A stretch of 64,000 bases of DNA, taken from the NCBI GenBank assembly GCA_947044405.1, contig CAMRHE010000157.1:2060501-2124500 (forward strand), given 5' to 3'. The DNA is from Leptodactylus fallax (Eukaryota > Chordata > Amphibia > Anura > Leptodactylidae). Position numbers and translations under genes: made by a program. The notes under the pieces are model-generated. The model searched no databases, had not been told where the DNA came from, and saw only the letters and a list, made by a program, of their open reading frames with translations. This document shows positions 53,852-63,577 of the stretch, piece by piece (positions within the stretch are counted from its first letter, which is position 1; every line of letters begins with the position of its first letter).

Positions 53852-56800
53852 CAGTTCCTCTAGTAACAGTGCTATTAGCACTTTAGCCAGGCTGACTGAA
53901 ATGTTAGCTCAGGGCCTGCAGGCCACTCACTACAAGAAACTAAAAGTATTCTCTGGTAATGTCCCAGTACCACAAGGGGAGGAAAACTTTGAGATATGGA
54001 AAGAACATACTCTCCAATGCCTGAAGGAATGGTCTTGCTCTGAAGAAGGCAAGCGGCAGCGTATCAGTGAAAGTTTGCGGTCTCCTGCTGCAGAATTGAT
54101 CCGCTTGTACAGAGACTCTCATGAAGGAGTGAGTGCATTGGACTATATACAAGTACTGTCTGATCACTTTGAGCCATACTATGACCTTGCCCAGATGGTT
54201 GCTGATTACCAAATGGTTCGTCAAAAAGAAGGGGAAAATGTCTCTACTTTTATTAACCGTTTACAGCTACTTCTTTCACGTCTGGTGTACCACGCAGCTA
54301 TATCTACTTCAGAGGTAGACGCTATGAGAACCAGTCAGTTGGTGAGAGGGTTACAACCTTATCATCCTCTTGCTCAAGTACTCAAGGTCTTACTATCTGA
54401 TAGAGTCCTTCCATTTCCTGACTTAATGAAGTTAGTGAAGAAACAAGAAGCTGACATTAGTTTTAGTACCCCTAAGAAAGCGAAAAGCATCTCTAAAGAA
54501 GATGTTGTTCCTAATTCAAACAAGGACAAACCAGTGGAGCGGTCAGAACTTAGACAGTCCGCCACTCCACCCACTGCCACTCAACGGAGGAAGGATGCTA
54601 GAACCTGTTATAAATGTGGTCAGACGGGCCATACTGCCAGACAGTGTACGGAGGACAGTGAGGGATTGGGACACAGTGCTGTCTTCTCTATTCAGAATCA
54701 AAGACACCGAAGGAAGGCGGGCCGAGTAAAGACCAGAGGCGCTATCGCGGGCTCCAGGTCCGTTGTCAAAGTCACTGTCAATGGTCATGCCGCTCCTGCC
54801 CTGTTTGATACAGGATCTCAAGTGACCCTGATTTATCGCTCGTTCTACCAAAAGTATCTGAGGGATATACCTCTTCAGTCTACAGGACAAATGAAATTGT
54901 GGGGGCTTAATTCAGGATCATATCCTGTAGATGGCAGCCTACAAGTAGTTATAGCTGTCCCTGAATTAGAAGATCAGAGTGTCGCTCCCATGAAGATTAC
55001 GGCTCTTGTCTGTCCTGATACAGGGGATTCTTGTGCAGCTCCTGTGATACTTGGCACTAATTGTCCCGCAGTGCATTATGCTTTTCAGAAGTTTCTTGGA
55101 AGAGATTGGAACCCTGCAGCTCAGCCGGTGAATATATCTTCTGATCTTAGAGAACTCTGTGATGCCCTGTCTACTGGCTATCGACATGGAATGGTATATC
55201 ATATCGGTGAGAGAACCGTGGAAGTTCCTGCTGGTGGGGAGAGAGTTCTGAGAGTAGCCTCCAGCATTGCTCCCGATTTGCTTGAAGGGGGGAGTTATGT
55301 CCTTATGGAAACCCCTGAAGAAATGATTAACCAGAATGGCTGGATGGTGATCCCAGAGAGAAAGGACTGGAGAAATAAAGTGGAGTTATCTACCTGTGTG
55401 ACAGTGAGGAACTGTTCACCGCATCCGATCGTAATTGGACCATACCAGAATGTGGCCCACTGCTACTCTGTGCTTGGAGTAAATCCATACGCTGAAGTGT
55501 GCAGGTTTCAAATCCGAGATGCAATCCCTAATCTCAATCTTGACTTGAGTGATCCACATTTACCAGAGGCCTGGAATCAGCGACTGACACAGAAGTTGTC
55601 TGAATTATCGGAAGTGTTCTCCATGGATGATATGGATGTAGGTTGTGCTAAAAGTGCTCAACACACTTTCCGATTGACCGATTCTACTCCCTTCCGGGAG
55701 CGACCACGGAGAGTTGCTCCAAAGGATGTTGATGAGTTAAGACAGACTCTACAGCAAATGAAAGGTCAGGGGATCATTGTGGACAGTAAGAGCCCCTATG
55801 CCTCACCTATTGTGGTGGTAAGAAAAAAATCTGGAGCAATTCGCCTATGTGTGGATTACAGAACTCTGAACAGGAGAACCTTACCTGATCAGTATACACT
55901 GCCGAGAATTGAAGAAGCTCTGGAAGCTCTGAATGGAAACTGTTGGTTCACAGTGCTGGACCTAAGATCGGGATACTATCAAGTCCCAATGGCACCTGAG
56001 GATCAGGAAAAGACAGCCTTCATATGCCCCTTGGGTTTCTTTCAGTTCACTCGTATGCCGCAAGGTACAAAAGGTGCGCCAGCAACGTTCCAAAGGTTGA
56101 TGGAAAGAGTGTTAGGTGATTTAGTGCCCCGGGAATGCCTTGTATATCTTGACGACATTATTGTGTTTGGAAAGACGCTGGAAGAACATGAAGAACGACT
56201 CATGAGAGTACTCCAACGGTTAAAAGAAGAGGGGCTGAAGTTGTCGGCTGACAAATGCAAATTTTGTAGATCTTCGGTCACTTATGTAGGTCATATTGTT
56301 TCTGCTGAAGGAGTTGCTACCGATCCTGGTAAGATTGAAGCTGTGGTGAATTGGCCCCGACCGCAAAATATTACGGAGTTCCAATCTTTCTTGGGGTTTT
56401 GTGGATTCTATCGACGATTTGTGGAAGGATATTCAAAAATTGCTCGAGCCCTCCTCGACCTGTTGAAGAGTGATGCAGGAGATCCGGGAAAGAAGAAAGG
56501 GTCTTCCAAAAGCCTTTTTGGCGATAGGTGGACTGCGGATTGTGAAGAAGCATTTAAGTTGTTGAAGAAGAAATTGACAGAAGCTCCCGTTCTGGCTTAT
56601 GCTGATGCACAGAAGCCATATGTGCTACATGTAGATGCCAGCTTTGAAGGATTAGGTGGTGTGCTGCACCAAGAATACCCGGCCGGGTTACGGCCCATAG
56701 CTTTCATAAGTCGAAGTCTTTCTCCCAGCGAGAAAAATTATCCAGTACATAAATTGGAGTTTTTGGCGCTCAAGTGGGCCATTGTTAATAAATTACATGA

Positions 56801-58934
56801 CTATTTATACGGAGCCACGTTTGAAGTAAGAACAGACAACAATCCACTGACATACGTTTTGTCAACCGCTAAACTCGATGCTACAGGACATCGCTGGTTG
56901 GCAGCTTTATCCAACTACCAATTCACACTCAAGTATAAATCGGGGCCTAAGAACATTGGGGCAGATGCTCTATCAAGACGACCTGGATTACCTAGTCCGG
57001 AAGTAGTGGATGAATGGGAAGAAGTGCCAAGTCCTGGAGTAGGAGCTTTGTGTGCCATGGCTGCTGTAGTTGAAGACCAAGTAGCCTTTTCTGAAACTCG
57101 GCTTATTGACTCTATTGGGGGAGGTCCCGAAGCTGTACCAGACATGTTTGCCTACCCTGCCGCTTTAGGATCCTTTGAGAGTTGTTCTATATCTTCAAAG
57201 CGAATGATCTGGAGTCAAAAGACTGATCCTTTAATTGGACCTCTTTATCAAGCAGTGAGTTCTCAAGACAGAGAAATGTTAAAGACATCCCTACCCTCTG
57301 AATGCAGTCAACTTCTACGAGATTGGGAGAAGTTTGAAATAGACAATGGCCTACTTTATCGTGTGGTGCTGTATCATGATCATCCTGGAAGGCGCCAACT
57401 AGTTATTCCAAGCTGCTTTCAGAAGATGATTTTCCGAAGTCTGCATGATTATCATGGTCATTTGGGACCTGAGAAGACTTATGGCCTAATACAAGACCGA
57501 TTCTACTGGCCCAAAATGAGAGATACCGTGACTCGTCTGTGTAGGTGCTGTTGCAGATGTTTGCAGAGGAAGACTGTCCCGGTTCGAGCGGCCTTCATGG
57601 GACACTTGAAGAGTTCGGGCCCCATGGATCTTGTCTGCATAGACTTCCTTTGTATTGACAATGACTCCAGAGGATTTGGAAATGTATTGGTGGTGACTGA
57701 TCACTTCACACGATATGCTCAAGCCTTTCCGACTAAGGATCAAAAAGCAGTCACTGTTGCAAGAGTGCTTTGGGAAAAGTATTTTATCCATTATGGCTTA
57801 CCACACCGGTTGCATTCTGATCAAGGCCGGGATTTTGAGAGTAACCTGATCAAAGAGTTACTTCAGTTGTTGAACATCCGCAAAAGTCGGACGACGCCTT
57901 ACCATCCAGAGGGAGATGCCCTTCCTGAAAGATTTAACAGGACTTTACTTGATATGCTTGGTACCTTACGAATTGAGGATAAGCGATCCTGGAGTCGAAA
58001 AGTGGAGGCTATGGTGCATGCCTTTAATAGTACAAGGCACGAGAGCACAGGATATTCACCATACTTTCTGATGTTTGGAAGAGAGCCTAGGCTACCTATT
58101 GACATCTTGTTGGGAGTCTCTACCGATGGTATCAGTCATCGAGATCATTACCGATACGTGGCACGTTTGAAAGAAACGCTTAAGAGTGCTTATCAGCTGG
58201 CTGAGGAAAATGCGGCCAAAGTGAATGAAGGAAATAAAAGGAGATTTGATCTTCGAGTAAGATACCGAGAATTGAACCCTGGGGACCATGTTCTGCTACG
58301 GAATTTGGGAGCATCTGCAAAACATAAGCTGGCTGATCGATGGCGGAGTGAACTCTTTACAGTGGTAGATCGGTTGCCTGGAATACCAGTCTACAAGATA
58401 AAAGGACGGGACGGGAGGATCAGGACTTGGCATAGAAATCATTTGTTGCCTGTACCTCAGATTGATGGTATGGATATCTCCAATGATGGCTCGGCCTGCG
58501 ATTCTCCACAGTTCTTAGCCGATATTCCACCTGACCTTCCTGAAACTCCTGAGAGTGATTGGACTGTGGCTCCTGAAGTTCCTAGATCACCAGTATCTTC
58601 TCCTTCAGGGAGACCTATGAACCCTCAAACTCCAGAATTCGTACCTAGATCTGTGTCTACAGATGAGCAGGGATCTAGCTCTCCTACGCCACCAGCACCA
58701 TCCCCTCCCATGGCAGACAACCCTAGTTTAGGGCCTGGACATGCTAGTTTACCTCAGAGAGAGGTACGGAGAGGAGAGAGAATTAGACACCCTCCACCTA
58801 TGCTGACATATGATAGTTTGGGGGACCCCAGAATTACTACTCAGCCTCATTTATACCATGCTTGGGTGGGTGCAGTGTCCACTTTGGTCAATATGTTACC
58901 AATTTTCGCTCCTGCTGGCATGTATACCTATTAA
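53838..58934 (+). CDS. gag-pol: Gag-Pol fusion polyprotein, Gypsy element 2
   Basis: One 1698-residue ORF encodes particle and enzymes. Residues ~45-215 resemble the PNMA/ZCCHC12 Gag-derived family (F-x-x-W … RISESLRSPAAELIRLYR … FEPYYDLAQMV … EGENVSTFINRLQLLL). Zinc knuckle C257-x2-C260-x4-H265-x4-C270. Protease DTGSQ at D324. Reverse transcriptase YLDD at 770-773. RNase H HVDAS at D933. Integrase HHCC finger (HDYHGHLGPEKT … CRCCCRC), then D1269, D1328 (HSDQG) and E1364 (PERFNR), D-E spacing 35 residues, and a GPY/F-like module near 1490-1530. A Pro/Ser-rich tail follows. No frameshift or stop separates Gag from Pol, so Gag excess must come from proteolysis or other means. All catalytic residues are present. 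Confidence 0.95.
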   Translation: MAVASSSSSNSAISTLARLTEMLAQGLQATHYKKLKVFSGNVPVPQGEENFEIWKEHTLQCLKEWSCSEEGKRQRISESLRSPAAELIRLYRDSHEGVSALDYIQVLSDHFEPYYDLAQMVADYQMVRQKEGENVSTFINRLQLLLSRLVYHAAISTSEVDAMRTSQLVRGLQPYHPLAQVLKVLLSDRVLPFPDLMKLVKKQEADISFSTPKKAKSISKEDVVPNSNKDKPVERSELRQSATPPTATQRRKDARTCYKCGQTGHTARQCTEDSEGLGHSAVFSIQNQRHRRKAGRVKTRGAIAGSRSVVKVTVNGHAAPALFDTGSQVTLIYRSFYQKYLRDIPLQSTGQMKLWGLNSGSYPVDGSLQVVIAVPELEDQSVAPMKITALVCPDTGDSCAAPVILGTNCPAVHYAFQKFLGRDWNPAAQPVNISSDLRELCDALSTGYRHGMVYHIGERTVEVPAGGERVLRVASSIAPDLLEGGSYVLMETPEEMINQNGWMVIPERKDWRNKVELSTCVTVRNCSPHPIVIGPYQNVAHCYSVLGVNPYAEVCRFQIRDAIPNLNLDLSDPHLPEAWNQRLTQKLSELSEVFSMDDMDVGCAKSAQHTFRLTDSTPFRERPRRVAPKDVDELRQTLQQMKGQGIIVDSKSPYASPIVVVRKKSGAIRLCVDYRTLNRRTLPDQYTLPRIEEALEALNGNCWFTVLDLRSGYYQVPMAPEDQEKTAFICPLGFFQFTRMPQGTKGAPATFQRLMERVLGDLVPRECLVYLDDIIVFGKTLEEHEERLMRVLQRLKEEGLKLSADKCKFCRSSVTYVGHIVSAEGVATDPGKIEAVVNWPRPQNITEFQSFLGFCGFYRRFVEGYSKIARALLDLLKSDAGDPGKKKGSSKSLFGDRWTADCEEAFKLLKKKLTEAPVLAYADAQKPYVLHVDASFEGLGGVLHQEYPAGLRPIAFISRSLSPSEKNYPVHKLEFLALKWAIVNKLHDYLYGATFEVRTDNNPLTYVLSTAKLDATGHRWLAALSNYQFTLKYKSGPKNIGADALSRRPGLPSPEVVDEWEEVPSPGVGALCAMAAVVEDQVAFSETRLIDSIGGGPEAVPDMFAYPAALGSFESCSISSKRMIWSQKTDPLIGPLYQAVSSQDREMLKTSLPSECSQLLRDWEKFEIDNGLLYRVVLYHDHPGRRQLVIPSCFQKMIFRSLHDYHGHLGPEKTYGLIQDRFYWPKMRDTVTRLCRCCCRCLQRKTVPVRAAFMGHLKSSGPMDLVCIDFLCIDNDSRGFGNVLVVTDHFTRYAQAFPTKDQKAVTVARVLWEKYFIHYGLPHRLHSDQGRDFESNLIKELLQLLNIRKSRTTPYHPEGDALPERFNRTLLDMLGTLRIEDKRSWSRKVEAMVHAFNSTRHESTGYSPYFLMFGREPRLPIDILLGVSTDGISHRDHYRYVARLKETLKSAYQLAEENAAKVNEGNKRRFDLRVRYRELNPGDHVLLRNLGASAKHKLADRWRSELFTVVDRLPGIPVYKIKGRDGRIRTWHRNHLLPVPQIDGMDISNDGSACDSPQFLADIPPDLPETPESDWTVAPEVPRSPVSSPSGRPMNPQTPEFVPRSVSTDEQGSSSPTPPAPSPPMADNPSLGPGHASLPQREVRRGERIRHPPPMLTYDSLGDPRITTQPHLYHAWVGAVSTLVNMLPIFAPAGMYTY

Positions 58935-59043
58935 CCTGTTGTGACTCTGTAAATGCAAAAGCAACCATATTGATATTGTCATTGGTAATGTTGACTGTAT
59001 ACCATGACTTTGTATGTCTTTGACGTGACGTAAAGATTTCACC

Positions 59044-59053
59044 AGAGGGAGAG
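59044..59053 (+). promoter_or_regulatory. Polypurine tract, element 2
   Basis: AGAGGGAGAG directly precedes the TGTAGGG start of the 3' LTR. Confidence 0.75.
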
Positions 59054-60063
59054 TGTAGGGAACTGCCATTTCTACTAGTATATAATGTATCTGGCTTCTT
59101 TGCCCCTGCAGTTTGGCTTCAGAGACCCCAGGCATTCAGTGCAAGTTTTGTTTTGTAAATACAGTGAGTCAGACACATGTGAGGCAGAGCTGCTGGGGGG
59201 GAGAGATGTGAGCAGAGCTGCTGAGACAGACATGTTATGTCTGGGGGAGTCTAAGAGCCACTTGTTCCTCTTTACTTCACAGTATATAGTTAGGTATGTG
59301 TTACCCCCTATATACTCACAGGACCTAGCTAGTAACCGTAGTTAGGGATCAATATATATATAGTTCAGGGCAGTGATAGGTTAGGCTTCCGAAGGCCAAC
59401 TAGCTAGTTAGAGGCCCGGTGGCACTAGTAGTTTAGCTGGCAGGTTAAGGACTCAGTGTTAGGGTAGTCAGGCCTGCATCTACTGCCGTCACCGTCGCCC
59501 TGTTTGCTGCCTGTGAAGAATCTCACCATCATCATCATCATCTCCTGATCAGCTGTCTGTCATCTCCTGGAAGAATCTGAGGATCCACAGTCATCCACAG
59601 GGGCCCTGCATCTCTTCTGTTGCCTGGAGGTATTGTGCACTGGACTCTTGCTATATTTCTATATATATACCCGGGTATATAACCTAAGACGGTTGAGGAC
59701 TTGCTGGTTGTTGTAGTATTGCTGTGTTCTGAGTATATTTTATGTATGTATTATTACCCTGTTGATACTGATAAAGCTACTGTTATAACCTTATGTGGTA
59801 TCTGTATGTATTCTTCAGACTGTGAGATTAGTACAGTGATCCTTGTTAAGGCTACTAACTGTACTTCATGGGTAAGTCCCAGGAAGAGATTCTCCCTGTA
59901 ATACAGAGGCTCTATCCTGGGTGGAGGCACTGATATATTTCATATATGTTCCCACTCTTCCCTTCAGCGAAGGCTTCAGGTCCCATTATACACACAGGTC
60001 AGCGCCAGAGTCTGTTGCGGGAGGGATAATACTCATACCCCCCCCCCCCCAAATAGGGCTACA
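59054..60063 (+). repeat. 3' LTR of Gypsy element 2
   Basis: Same sequence as 52658-53669 apart from a few changes, e.g. GATCGGCTG/GATCAGCTG, GATTCTTATAAAG/GATACTGATAAAG and one-base changes in G and C runs. Confidence 0.95.
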
Positions 60064-60067
60064 CACA

Positions 60068-60542
60068 TATCGAAAAATCTTCCAACATATCCACAGTGAT
60101 ATCACCAGTTGCTGTTATTGGCATTGTGTTTTCACAGTACAGAAAGTCTCAGACGCTTTAGCACTGAAGACACAGTTCCCCAATGTAAAATACACTTTAG
60201 ACATTTGTTGAACAAAGGAATTAAACTAAACCCTAACACTTCCAGCTTAATATTGACAGCAGGGATCCACCAACAGTAGCCATCATGGGAACTATTAGCT
60301 GTCATTATTGATTTAACCTTTGCAAATGTCAGAATACAGTGTGGAAGAGTAAATGATTTATGTATGATTTAATATGGATATTGTATAATGGTCTAAGCAT
60401 ACTCACTTATACAGAAATAGATAGATAGATAGATAGATAGATTTACTATTCATATGCTAAAAAATGGTTTTTAACCTAGCATACATCCAGTTAGAAGTAA
60501 AAAGTAAAAATCTGTCAATGCTCAGAAATCTATATGTGTAGT
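60068..60542. other. Non-coding stretch with (GATA)n
   Basis: Host sequence resumes after the target duplication. A short GATA tetranucleotide repeat lies at 60418-60441. No gene is seen. Confidence 0.6.
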
Positions 60543-60934
60543 GAGGGTGGGTTAACACTTGCGCCGGAGTCCGCCCGCTGCGAATCCGACTGAAAATCTC
60601 AGGAAACTGTATAGGGACTGGATAGCAAAAGGTTAGCGACGCATTGCTTAAAAACCCATTCATTTGCGCTTACACTCTCTGCGCCGTGAATCCAGTTTTT
60701 CGCTGGAAACAAAGTCGGACATACAGGACTTTGTTTCCAGCGAAAAAAAATGGATTCGCGGCTCAGAGGGTGTAAGCGCACACCCGCAAATTGCTTTAAA
60801 AACCCATTCAAATGAATGGGTTTTTAAGCAATGTGTCGCTAACCTTTCGCTATCCAGTCCCTATACAGTTTCCCGAGATTTTCAGTCGGATTTGCGGCAG
60901 GACGGACTCCGGCGCAAGTGTGAACCCACCCTAA
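60543..60934. repeat. Near-perfect palindrome (GGGTGGGTTCACAC MITE)
   Basis: Ends AGGGTGGGTTAACACTTGCG and CGCAAGTGTGAACCCACCCT, arms of about 170-190 bp, centre near 60720 (gaaacaaagtcggac / tttgtttccagcg). Third copy of the family seen at 42449 and 48353. The 151-residue open frame across it is a palindrome product. Confidence 0.9.
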
Positions 60935-61041
60935 GATGTCCAGCCTGTTCACTGTATAGCAGAATTTTCCTGCTTTTTAATTTAAAATCAGAGAGTATCT
61001 TTTTGACTGTGATATTCTTTTGTCTTCAGGTTGGAACTTGG

Positions 61042-61042
<1 letters not shown>

Positions 61043-61084
<42 letters not shown>

Positions 61085-61127
61085 CAGTATATATATGCAC
61101 AAAAGAAATAAATGTGTAGAGGGACCA

Positions 61128-61175
<48 letters not shown>
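61043..61175. repeat. (CT)n and (TA)n microsatellites
   Basis: A CT run of about 24 bases, then TA runs before and after a GCACAAAAGAAATAAATG block, the second TA run about 45 bases. The Tc1 element at 61176 starts right after it. Confidence 0.9.
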
Positions 61176-61178
<3 letters not shown>

Positions 61179-62806
61179 TACAGACCAAAAGTTTGGACAC
61201 ACCTTCTCATTCCAAGAGTTTTCTGTATTTTCATGTCTATAAAAATTGTAGATTCACACTGAAGGCATCAAAACTATGAATTAACACATGTGGAATTATA
61301 TACTTAACAAAAAAGTGTGAAACAACTGAAAATATGTCTTATATTCTAGGTTCTTCAAAGTAGCCACCTTTTTCTTTGATTACTGCTTTGCACACTCTTG
61401 GCATTCTCTTGATGGGCTTCAAGAGGTAGTCACCTGAAATGGTCTTCCAACAGTCTTGAAGGAGTTCCTAGAGATGCTTAGCACTTGTTGGCCCTTTTGC
61501 CTTCACTCTGCGGTCCAGCTCACCCCAAACCATCTCGATTGGGTTCAGGTCTGGTGACTGTGGAGGCCAGGTCATCTGGCGTAGCACCCCATCACTCTCC
61601 TTCTTGGTCAAATAGCCCTTACACAGTCTGGAGGTGTGTTTGGGGTCCTTGTCCTGTCGAAAAATAAATGATGGTCCAACTAAACGCAAACCGGATGGAA
61701 TAGCATGCCGCTGCAAGATGCTGTGGTAACCATGCTGGTTCAGTATTCCTTCAATTTTGAATAAATCCCCAACAGTGTCACCAGCAAAGCACCCCCACAC
61801 CATCACACCTCCTCCTCCATGCTTCACGGTGGGAACCAGGCATGTAGAGTCCATTCGTTCACCTTTTCTGCGTCGCACAAAGACACGGTGGTTGGAACCA
61901 AAGATCTCAAATTTGGACTCCTCAGACCAAAGCACAGATTTCCACAGGTCTAATGTCCATTCCTTGTGTTCTTTAGCCCAAACAAGTCTCTTCTGCTTGA
62001 TGCCTGTCCTTAGCAGTGGTTTCCTAGCAGCTATTTTACCATGAAGGCCTGCTGCACACAGTCTCCTCTTAACAGTTGTTGTAGAGATGTGTCTGCTGCT
62101 AGAACTCTGTGTGGCATTGACCTGGTCTCTAATCTGAGCTGCTGTTAACCTGCGATTTCTGAGGCTGGTGACTCGGATGAACATATCCTCCGCAGCAGAG
62201 GTGACTCTTGGTCTTCCTTTCCTGGGGCGGTCCTCATGTGAGCCAGTTTCTTTGTAGCGCTTGATGGTTTTGGCCACTGCACTTGGGGACACTTTCAAAG
62301 TTTTCCCAATTTTTCAGGACTGACTGACCTTCATTTCTTAAAGTAATGATGGCCACTCCTTTTTCTTTACTTAGCTGCTTTTTTCTTGCCATAATACAAA
62401 TTCTAACACTCCATTCTGTAGGACTATCAGCTGTGTATCCACCTGACTTCTGAACAACACAACTGATGGTCCCAACCCCATTTATAAGGCAAGAAATCCC
62501 ACTTATTAAACCTGACAGGGCACACCTGTGAAGTGAAAACCATTTCAGGTGACTACCTCTTGAAGCTCATCAAGAGAATGCCAAGAGTGTGCAAAGCAGT
62601 AATCAAAGCAAAAGGTGGCTACTTTGAAGAACCTAGAATATAAGACATATTTTCAGTTGTTTCACACTTTTTTGTTAAGTATATAATTCCACATGTGTTA
62701 ATTCATAGTTTTGATGCCTTCAGTGTAAATTTACAATTTTTATAGTCATGAAAATACAGAAAACTCTTGGAATGAGAAGGTGTGTCCAAACTTTTGGTCT
62801 GCACTG
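61176..62806 (-). mobile_element. Tc1/mariner transposon, 1.63 kb
   Basis: Ends CAGTACAGACCAAAAGTTTG and (inverted) CAAACTTTTGGTCTGCACTG, flanked by TA at 61174-61175 and 62807-62808. The inverted repeats are long: similarity continues inward for about 270 bp on each side (to about 61447 and 62535), the IR/DR-like layout of several vertebrate Tc1 families. The transposase is on the minus strand and is broken (separate entry). Confidence 0.95.
61468..62391 (-). pseudogene. Tc1-family transposase, three lesions
   Basis: The protein starts at ATG 62389-62391 (MARKKQLSKEK), but near 62325-62335 an extra base shifts the frame; the correct frame resumes as KVSPSAVAKTIKRY, a helix-turn-helix of the paired-like DNA-binding domain. 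The rest is 276 codons long. In the catalytic domain the first Asp is replaced: the block reads LWSEESKFE where the family has WSDES. The second Asp (QDKDPKHTS) and the Glu (DLNPIE, 34-spacing) are kept. The frame ends at TAG 61468 after AKHL, where this family usually has Trp and continues into ELLQDCW-like text, still visible downstream. It is inactive. Confidence 0.85.
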
Positions 62807-62903
62807 TATATATTTATATGGTCCTTCTACACATTTATTTCCTTTGCATATATCATTTGTAGAAATTGCTTTTGATTTACTATCTGACTTAAGATCCCCA
62901 TAG

Positions 62904-63236
62904 GCTTAGGCTGGGGCCCCACGTTTCGAAAACATAGCATCTTGACCGTAGTGGAAATGCTGCGGTAGAAGAATGCTGGTATTACAGTACCTAAAAAGTG
63001 GAATGGATTCTGGCTAATCCTCTCCACACATCGCAGAAAAAAAGCTGCAGAGGAAATGCTGCAATTTCAAAAACGCTTGCCTTTTTGTAAAATCGCAGAA
63101 TGTCAATTATAACTTCCAAAACATGTTTTCCGTATAGGTATAATAGAAGCAGAAAGTCTGTAGAGGAAAACTGAGTAGACATTCTGAGTAGGCATCGTTT
63201 TTCGGCTGCGGCTCGCTATGTGGGGTCTTAGTGTTA
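62904..63236. repeat. Foldback MITE (GGGGCCCCACGT family)
   Basis: The left end TTAGGCTGGGGCCCCACG and right end TATGTGGGGTCTTAGTGTTA; interior 'cgcagaaaaaaagctgcagagg' as in the other copies. Confidence 0.7.
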
Positions 63237-63577
63237 AAGGAGTTTTCCTTGCTACAAATATTGGTATATTGATCTGTCCTAAAGATAGGTCATTAATACC
63301 ACATCAATGAAGGTCCAACACCTAGCACCCCCACTGATTCCAAGAATGGAACAGGAAGAAGAAAGCTTTGTTGTCTGTGCAGTGGTCAAACCAAGGTACT
63401 GCAATAGCAAACTGCAATGACTTGGTTTGACCATTACTGCTTCATTCCCTATGTATCAGCTGCTGAGAACAGGTAATCAGTGGGGGTGCCTGGTGTTGAA
63501 TCCCCACCAATCTGATATAGATGACCTATCCTTAGGATAGGTCATCAATATTTTTAGTCTGTAAAACCCCATTTAAG
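63234..63577. repeat. Foldback repeat (TTAAAGGAGTTTTCC family)
   Basis: Starts TTAAAGGAGTTTTCC and ends TGTAAAACCCCATTTAA. Inverted internal pairs include CCCCCACTGATTCC/AATCAGTGGGGGTGCC and TTGGTTTGACC on either side of the centre near 63405. A fragment of the same family is at 41652. Confidence 0.65.

Larger units (their letters stand above)
52658..60063 (+). mobile_element. Ty3/Gypsy LTR retrotransposon, element 2 (PNMA-like Gag)
   Basis: A complete 7.4-kb element: LTR, primer-binding site, one gag-pol ORF, purine tract, LTR. The 4-bp target duplication CACA is at 52654-52657 and 60064-60067. The LTRs differ by about 8 substitutions and 3 short indels over 1010 bp by eye (around 0.8% substitutions), so it is young but older than element 1. 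No envelope ORF lies between the pol stop (58934) and the 3' LTR (59054). All coding motifs are intact, so it may be autonomous. Confidence 0.95.

Noticed and set aside
61020..61262. ORFs rich in Tyr-Ile and Ser-Leu
   Set aside because: Translations of (TA)n and (CT)n microsatellites.
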